A DNA stretch of 64,000 bases from the NCBI RefSeq assembly GCF_000003855.2, contig NW_003101678.1:62001-126000 (forward strand), written 5' to 3'. The position numbers and the translations under genes are program-made. Positions 59,001 to 64,000 of the stretch are shown here, piece by piece. Source of the DNA: Blastomyces gilchristii SLH14081 (taxonomy: Eukaryota; Ascomycota; Eurotiomycetes; Onygenales; Ajellomycetaceae). A model generated the notes under the pieces. It saw only the letters and a program-made list of their open reading frames with translations. It was not told the origin of the DNA and made no database searches. The number at the start of each line of letters is the position of its first letter. Positions within the stretch are counted from its first letter, which is position 1.

Positions 59001-62000
59001 AATTCAATAACAGTGAAATGAGAGTAATTTCTCAGAATAAACTGTGAAAAGATGATCATTCTTTCAAAATCAGAATGAGACTGAGACTGAAAATTAAAAT
59101 CAGTTCTATTCAGTTCATTCAGTGATTGCTTATATAATCAGAATTTAGTAATAATTATTGATAACACTTATGAAATAACTAAATACATTCTTATATAAGT
59201 TTATTCTTCACTTTCTCATAAAAACTACACTTCTCTGATATACTGTGATCAGAGGTATTAAACTATCTGATAATTTCATATTTTACAATTATGAATTTCT
59301 TGATTATTTTCTCTTATAATTGTTCTCAGTGATAGTGATAAATATCTTAACTTGAGTTAAACTTTCACTTCATTCTCATCTCTGTCAATGAAATTATCAG
59401 AATATCACACATCATCAGTGTAATAGATGAATATATACTCTCAATAATTTTTCATAACTCTAGAATTGATTTAGTGTATAAATTCATCAGATTATCTTGA
59501 AGATAGTAATTAAATTCAGTTTTATAAGTATATAGTTTTGCCTGATTTTCAGTTGTAATCAATATATGCAAGTTCTGTTTCAAAGTTAGTATTATAGTTC
59601 TATGTAATATAAAGTGTTATCAAAGAATGTTACTTACTAAGGAATTGTATTGCACTGTCTTCATATCTTGAACATCTGCTTATTCAAGTCTCTGATAGTT
59701 GATATTATAGTAGTCTTGAGTTAATTTAATATATAAGTCTCATTTCTCCTCTGTTCAATCTTGAGAAGTGTAGATATTAACTTAATAAAAGAGATCTAGT
59801 AGAGCTGTTACAGTATAGTACTCTGTAAAAGATTGTTCAGTTTTACTGTAGTAATATACTAGTTTATTTCTTACAGTAATAATAGCCTGCACTATAGCAT
59901 TATTTCTGACTGAATTTCTTTTTAAGTGATTCAACTGCTTCTTAAGATAAGTAAATAAACTGTTATACACTCATCAGACTGAATACAGCATTGATGTATA
60001 AGTGATTAAGACTGTCTTTATTATCTTATAAAACTGAAACAGTAAATTAATCACATATTTCAACTGAGTTTATTTCATATTAAAAAGTTTCAATATCTGA
60101 ATCTTTTCTTAATCAGAGTATTGCACTCAATAATTAATTATCTGACATAATCAAAGAGTCTGAACAGTTATCTTATATATTAAACTTCACTATATTCTAA
60201 CATTCTGTATTATATTCAGTGATATGACTGATTTGTTTATTTATTAAATATCATGAAATCATTGTTATTATTTAGAGAAGATACAAATTATATTAGCAAT
60301 GTTTCAAATCTGTGATATTTAAATTATTAATCAATCTATTCAAAATTAACAGTAGTATTATTAAAAAGTATTATCAAAAAGTAATATTAAAAAGTATTAT
60401 TAAAAAATATTATCTTTTACAAAGTAAATGTAAAAGTTACTTAAGTAATTATTTTCATCTCATTCTTATCTCAAAAATCAGTCATCTCATTATTCATTAT
60501 CTTAATATTAAGATTCTTTATCAGTGTTTATATCACAAGTTAAATCATATAAATAATGCAGAGAATATAATCTTATTTATCATTTCAGATATACAAAGTC
60601 AATTTTTACTTCAAGCTCTTCATTATAGTGTAGTTATTTACAGTATTATCAGTTATAATTATAAGAAGACTGAGACTAATATCTTAATAGTTGTTTTTAA
60701 TCACTGTCATTAATATCTCTGTTATATAATCCTCAGTATGACTACTGATCAATGATTTAAATTCAATTAATATCTTTTAATATATTTAGTTCTCATTAAT
60801 ATAATAACATTTAACTTCTATAAATGTAAGATTGTTTGTACTAGTTTATACATTCACTGTGAGAGACACTTTTCAATGATTCTTCAACTCTGATTCTAGA
60901 TATTGTATATTAACTTTGTAGTATATCTCAAGATTGAACTGAAGACATAATTAATGTAAAATATAAAGATTTGAATTAAGTATTTGAAGAAGTGTTCAGA
61001 ATTCAGAGTTTTTAATTAATTGAAGAGAAAGATTCAGAAATATATATATATAAAGTAATTATTCACAGAAGTTATTAGATAAGAGTTATAAAATCAGAGT
61101 ACTAATATATAATCATTTTTATATGATTTTCTTCAAATTAGAAAGTTAGTATTATTAAAAATCATTATCTAGTAGAGTAACTTATTAGCTTAGTAGTAAT
61201 TTTCTGATTATTTTTCTTTTATTATCTGTATTCTGATGACTTCAAATGTTAGAAAATTTTATCAGAGTTATGATTAGTTTATAATAAATGTTTCTGAATA
61301 AAGTTACAGTGATTACAGTAGAGAGATGACTCTTCAGTAATCTATAATATAATATATTAATAATTATTTCATAGTTCATCTCAATGTTTATATTGAGTTT
61401 TTTATAAATTTTATGACCTGAAATCAGATGTGAAGAATGAAGTAGTTATTTATTATAATTGAAAGAGAGTATTCTGTGTTAAATTGTAAATAATATAGAC
61501 TTTGTAATTCACAGTGATTTCTTGAAGAGTTTGTGAATCTTTAATAAAAGTGAAAGAAGTGAAAGAAGTGAATTTAGAAGATATAATAAAGATTTAAGAA
61601 AGATAATAATTTATTTTTAATAAAGATAATAACTAATCACTGATATATATAAGAAGAATTATTATAAGAGAAAATAATCTTCTATCTTAACTTAGTTATA
61701 ATTTTAGTACTAACTCAGATTGAATATTATCAATATATAAAAGTAAATAAACAATCTTGATTAATCTCTATCATATTTCTTGAAATATATTAATATTGTG
61801 AAAGAGAGTGTTATTAAATTGTATTATCAGATGATATTATTAAAAATATATTAATATTGTGAATATCAATATTGAAAAAATATTGATACTTATACATTAT
61901 AGTGATTTATGAATCATGATAGTTAAATATATATATATATATATATTATTCCTGACTTGATTATAACTTGTATAATAATTTTTAAAAACTCAAAATTAAT

Positions 62001-62900
62001 TTCAATTATTAATAATTATGAACTTATAACTAATTAATATAAAAAGAAAAAAACTTTTTCTACTTATTATCTTTCTTCTCTTTCTCATTCTTCTTATTAT
62101 TCTTGATAATTCACTTCTTATTCTTCTTCTTCTTCTTCTTCTTCTTATCTGAGATGATAATTATCTCAAAATCTCTCTTTACTATCTTCTCAGAGAAGAG
62201 TTCTCACTGCTTTCTCTCAGTCAGATCAATCTGTGTCTCAAAATCCTGTATTTTCTGATCTACTGTCTCAGGTTTCATCTCAGTAATAAGCAGATTGACA
62301 TGCTCAGAGAGCAGAGCTGTCTTCTTAATATTCTGAATCATGAAGTATATTCAAGATCTGAATAAGATCTCAATTCTCTTCTTCTCTGTCAGCTTCTACT
62401 AATCAATTAGAGAATAGAAGTATTATCAAAAATTGTTACTTTTTAATAAATAAAAAACTTATCAGTTTTGACTTCTTTATCTTCTACTTTAATATCTTCT
62501 TAATCTTTTTCTATCTCTGCTTATTTACAGTAATACTCTTCTTCTCTCTCTCTCTCTTTATCTTAGTTTTAAATCATTCTCAGAACTTCTTCTGATCTCA
62601 CTGCTACTATATAAGACTCTTCACTATTATCTTCTTCAATCTCTTATAGATGATGTTATCTGTATTATTTCTATACTTAGTTCAGTCTAAATCTATCAGA
62701 AGTGTTGCTTAAAATCATTATTATTCTACTCTCTTATAGAGTCTCTTTAAGACATTATAATATATCTTATAATCTGTCTTCTCTTATTTAAACATCTTCT
62801 TCTTCTCTCTCTTTAATCTGTGACAGTGCTCACACGCCTTGATAATTCACAGAATTACAGAATATTTGAAGAGAGATAATATAATTAGTTTCAGTGAGTG
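59001..62900. other. AT-rich decayed repeat DNA
   Basis: Very low in CG, CC and GG, like the left block. Frames are broken; the longest open stretch (60312-60713) is low-complexity Ile/Lys/Asn/Ser-rich and has no motif. Probably heavily RIP-mutated retrotransposons, but no family can be named. It holds a (CTT)n tract near 62107-62147 and a (TA)n near 61928-61948. Confidence 0.5.
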
Positions 62901-62937
62901 TTAAAGAGAGATGAAGACAGAAGAGACAGTCAGAAAT

Positions 62938-63015
62938 AATATAATAATAATAATGATAATAATAATGATAATGATAATAATGATAATAATAGTGATAATA
63001 ATAATAATGATGATA

Positions 63016-63046
<31 letters not shown>

Positions 63047-63048
63047 AA
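62938..63048. repeat. (AAT/GAT)n microsatellite
   Basis: About 110 bases of ataataatg-type triplets. A translation here gives only Ile/Met runs and is not a gene. Confidence 0.9.
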
Positions 63049-64000
63049 GAAAGAGTATTGAAATATATTACTGACTTATCAAATATAAAGAGACTTAAAG
63101 AAAATATTAACAGCTTTCAGAGATGTATAGAAATAGCTACAGTGTTGCATAGCAACATCATCTTCATTTAATACATACACTGTTAATATTTTTTGTATAC
63201 AGTTATTATATAATCTGTATCAGAGATACATGCAGAAAACAGATCTTTATTACTAGAATATATACAGAAAACAGATCTTTATTACTAGAGATAATAATTA
63301 CAGTAATTCTTATTTCTTTCTTCTCTCTTTTCTCTTCTTCTTCAACTCATCACTAAGTTCAAGCTGATATGAAAACTATTAAAACACTCTTAGAAACTCT
63401 TAAATTAAAGAGTATAAACTAATTAAATTTTAAATATAGAAGAATTAAATTATATTCAATATTACTAATTATTTATTTTCTCTTAATAAAATCACAGTCA
63501 TATCTTTCTCTTTCTCTCTTAAATAAAACATGATCTGTGAAAAGTGAGTATTATATCAGACTATAATAATTAATACAGTCTCAGTATACAGAGCTGTATA
63601 CACACAGTGTATATTAAACTGAGAGACTATATGAGTTATAAATCAGCAGCAGCATCTCAGAGAGAGCTGTGCAGTGTAAGAAAGCTATAACTCTCAGTTA
63701 TATATATAGAGAATGAATTATCACAGTAAGTGTATATATATTATATGAAAGTAATACTTTTTAATAACACTCAGTCTCTGATATTATGAAAATAGAGTCT
63801 CTCTGTGAGATCTGTTTTTATCAGAAGTCAGAGAATCTTATATTTCTCAAGATCATCTTCACACATCTTGTCTATGAAATTAATAAGAGAAATCATTGAT
63901 TTCAGCATTCTGTTCTTGATATTATTCAAGTGATAGCAGAGTTCACTCTGATCACACTTTTTAAGTATATATTTTCTAAATATTCACATTTATACAGATA
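63049..64000. other. AT-rich sequence to window end
   Basis: No gene or recognisable domain. A direct repeat of about 34 bases lies at 63231-63288 (cagaaaacagatctttatta occurs twice). Confidence 0.5.

Noticed and set aside
60312..60713. 133-codon plus-strand ORF
   Set aside because: Ile/Lys/Asn/Ser-rich low-complexity translation inside RIP-like DNA, with no motif and poor start context.
62911..63171. 86-codon ORF
   Set aside because: It mostly translates an (AAT/GAT)n microsatellite into Ile and Met.
1..64000. CRISPR arrays, operons, riboswitches
   Set aside because: The repeats have no regular spacer pattern and the sequence is fungal nuclear DNA with introns.

Overview
The window looks like nuclear DNA of a filamentous ascomycete (Pezizomycotina, probably Eurotiomycetes). 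The evidence is genes split by short GT..AG introns, fungal protein families (SPX phosphate transporter, VCX1 exchanger, mitochondrial uS7m, basic-leucine-zipper factor, secreted S28 peptidase), fungal transposons (Tad1-clade LINE, Ty3/gypsy, Ty1/copia, Fot1/pogo, hAT-like) and heavy C-to-T decay of the repeats, as left by repeat-induced point mutation (RIP). The species cannot be fixed from the sequence.

Layout. (1) 1-25,620 is an AT-rich block made almost wholly of transposons inserted into one another. Matching target-site duplications let the layers be peeled in order: an LTR-type repeat holds a hAT-like element (4156-25455), which holds a tRNA-derived SINE (4608-25386), which holds a Fot1/pogo transposon (4644-25045), which holds a Ty3/gypsy element (7234-24816), which holds a full-length Tad1-type LINE (12043-19727) with a second, 5'-truncated LINE (19728-23861) in its tail. 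A second hAT-like copy (6026-6530) sits in the Fot1 transposase. (2) 25,750-50,850 is a normal-composition island. Five genes are supported, all on the minus strand: a PHO90-like phosphate transporter (26161-29187), an S28 serine peptidase (31178-33514), a bZIP transcription factor (36641-38080), mitochondrial ribosomal protein uS7m (38759-40138) and a VCX1-like Ca2+/H+ exchanger (41904-44195). From 44.2 to 50.8 kb I find no convincing complete gene, only a short inverted-repeat element (46524-47029) and one possible orphan exon. (3) 50858-56036 is one complete but decayed Ty1/copia element with 100-bp LTRs. (4) 56,200-64,000 returns to AT-rich, RIP-like sequence with a LINE fragment, a cluster of hAT-like copies and simple repeats.

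The five genes do not form a pathway. Two of them (low-affinity phosphate uptake and Ca2+/H+ exchange) concern ion homeostasis; the rest are housekeeping, regulation and secretion. The most informative content is the nested transposon record: it gives relative insertion order, a direct measurement of the RIP sequence preference (CpG and CpC above CpA) and a sharp RIP boundary inside one LTR. I saw no CRISPR, operon, tRNA gene or rRNA gene. All exon boundaries are predictions from splice-site consensus, reading phase and family knowledge.
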